Origin: Paralichthys olivaceus
Taxonomy: Eukaryota; Chordata; Actinopteri; Pleuronectiformes; Paralichthyidae
Length of the DNA stretch: 64,000 nt
Direction: 5' to 3'
NCBI RefSeq assembly: GCF_024713975.1
Contig: NC_091098.1
Coordinates: 19,401,316-19,465,315, forward strand
Shown here: positions 63,779 through 64,000 of the stretch, in pieces
How the letters are laid out: each line of letters opens with the position of its first letter
Numbering within the stretch: the first letter of the stretch is position 1
The notes under the pieces: model-generated
Databases searched by the model: none
Told to the model about the DNA's origin: nothing
The model's input: the letters and a program-made list of their open reading frames with translations, nothing else
Translations under genes and position numbers: made by a program

Positions 63779-64000
63779 CTGTTGGGAATCGGTACAAAGA
63801 ATAAATATGAGCATCAAGATATTTTCAGCTCAAGTTTTTAAATATTTATAAAATCAACTCAAAAATAAAGGCATAATTGGGCAAGATACTTTTTTCAGAG
63901 CCCAGTTTCACTCAACATACATTTTGTTGCATGAGGTTGCCATGACCTTGATCTGAAATCTGATCAGTTAATCTTTGAGTCCAAATGACAACTGGTAAAA

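Overview
The window is nuclear DNA from a teleost fish, probably a spiny-rayed (percomorph) species. Genes are split by GT-AG introns, the proteins read as clear vertebrate orthologues, CA/GA/AT microsatellites are frequent, and several non-autonomous transposon families familiar from percomorph genomes are scattered through the introns and intergenic DNA. I found no prokaryotic, viral or CRISPR features, and no rRNA or tRNA gene that I could support.

Four protein genes are present, all on the minus strand. Reading in the direction of transcription (right to left): (1) the 3' part of eif2d, an unconventional translation initiation/recycling factor, five coding exons at 63778-58555, with the 5' part beyond the right edge; (2) slc12a5, the neuronal K-Cl cotransporter KCC2, complete from a KCC2b-type first exon at 44134 to its stop at 14760, reconstructed here as 26 coding exons giving 1114 residues, with all 25 junctions in frame; (3) a single-exon, full-length Rh-family ammonium channel gene (10886-9462, 474 residues); (4) the 5' part of rbm39, a splicing factor, nine coding exons at 5742-180 plus a likely non-coding first exon near 7073-7290, with the 3' part beyond the left edge.

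The genes do not form a pathway. eIF2D acts in translation, KCC2 sets neuronal chloride, Rh glycoproteins conduct NH3/CO2, and RBM39 is a nuclear splicing factor. Their shared strand reflects local gene order only. The long stretches between coding exons (15 kb of KCC2 intron 1 and about 14 kb between eif2d and slc12a5) hold mainly repeats: a 0.4 kb AACC satellite, a hAT-type element with a perfect 8-bp target duplication, an L2-like LINE 3' end, several MITE copies and a dispersed repeat ending in a GGCNGAGGTAAT-type motif.

I see no new multi-gene system. The points most worth following up are the intronless Rh gene, two alternative phase-compatible first exons for KCC2 (one clearly exon 1b, one of unknown sequence), a (UG)29 tract only 8 nt upstream of a KCC2 splice acceptor, a 15-nt KCC2 microexon, and an unrecognised decayed membrane-protein-like stretch near 55.1-55.5 kb.
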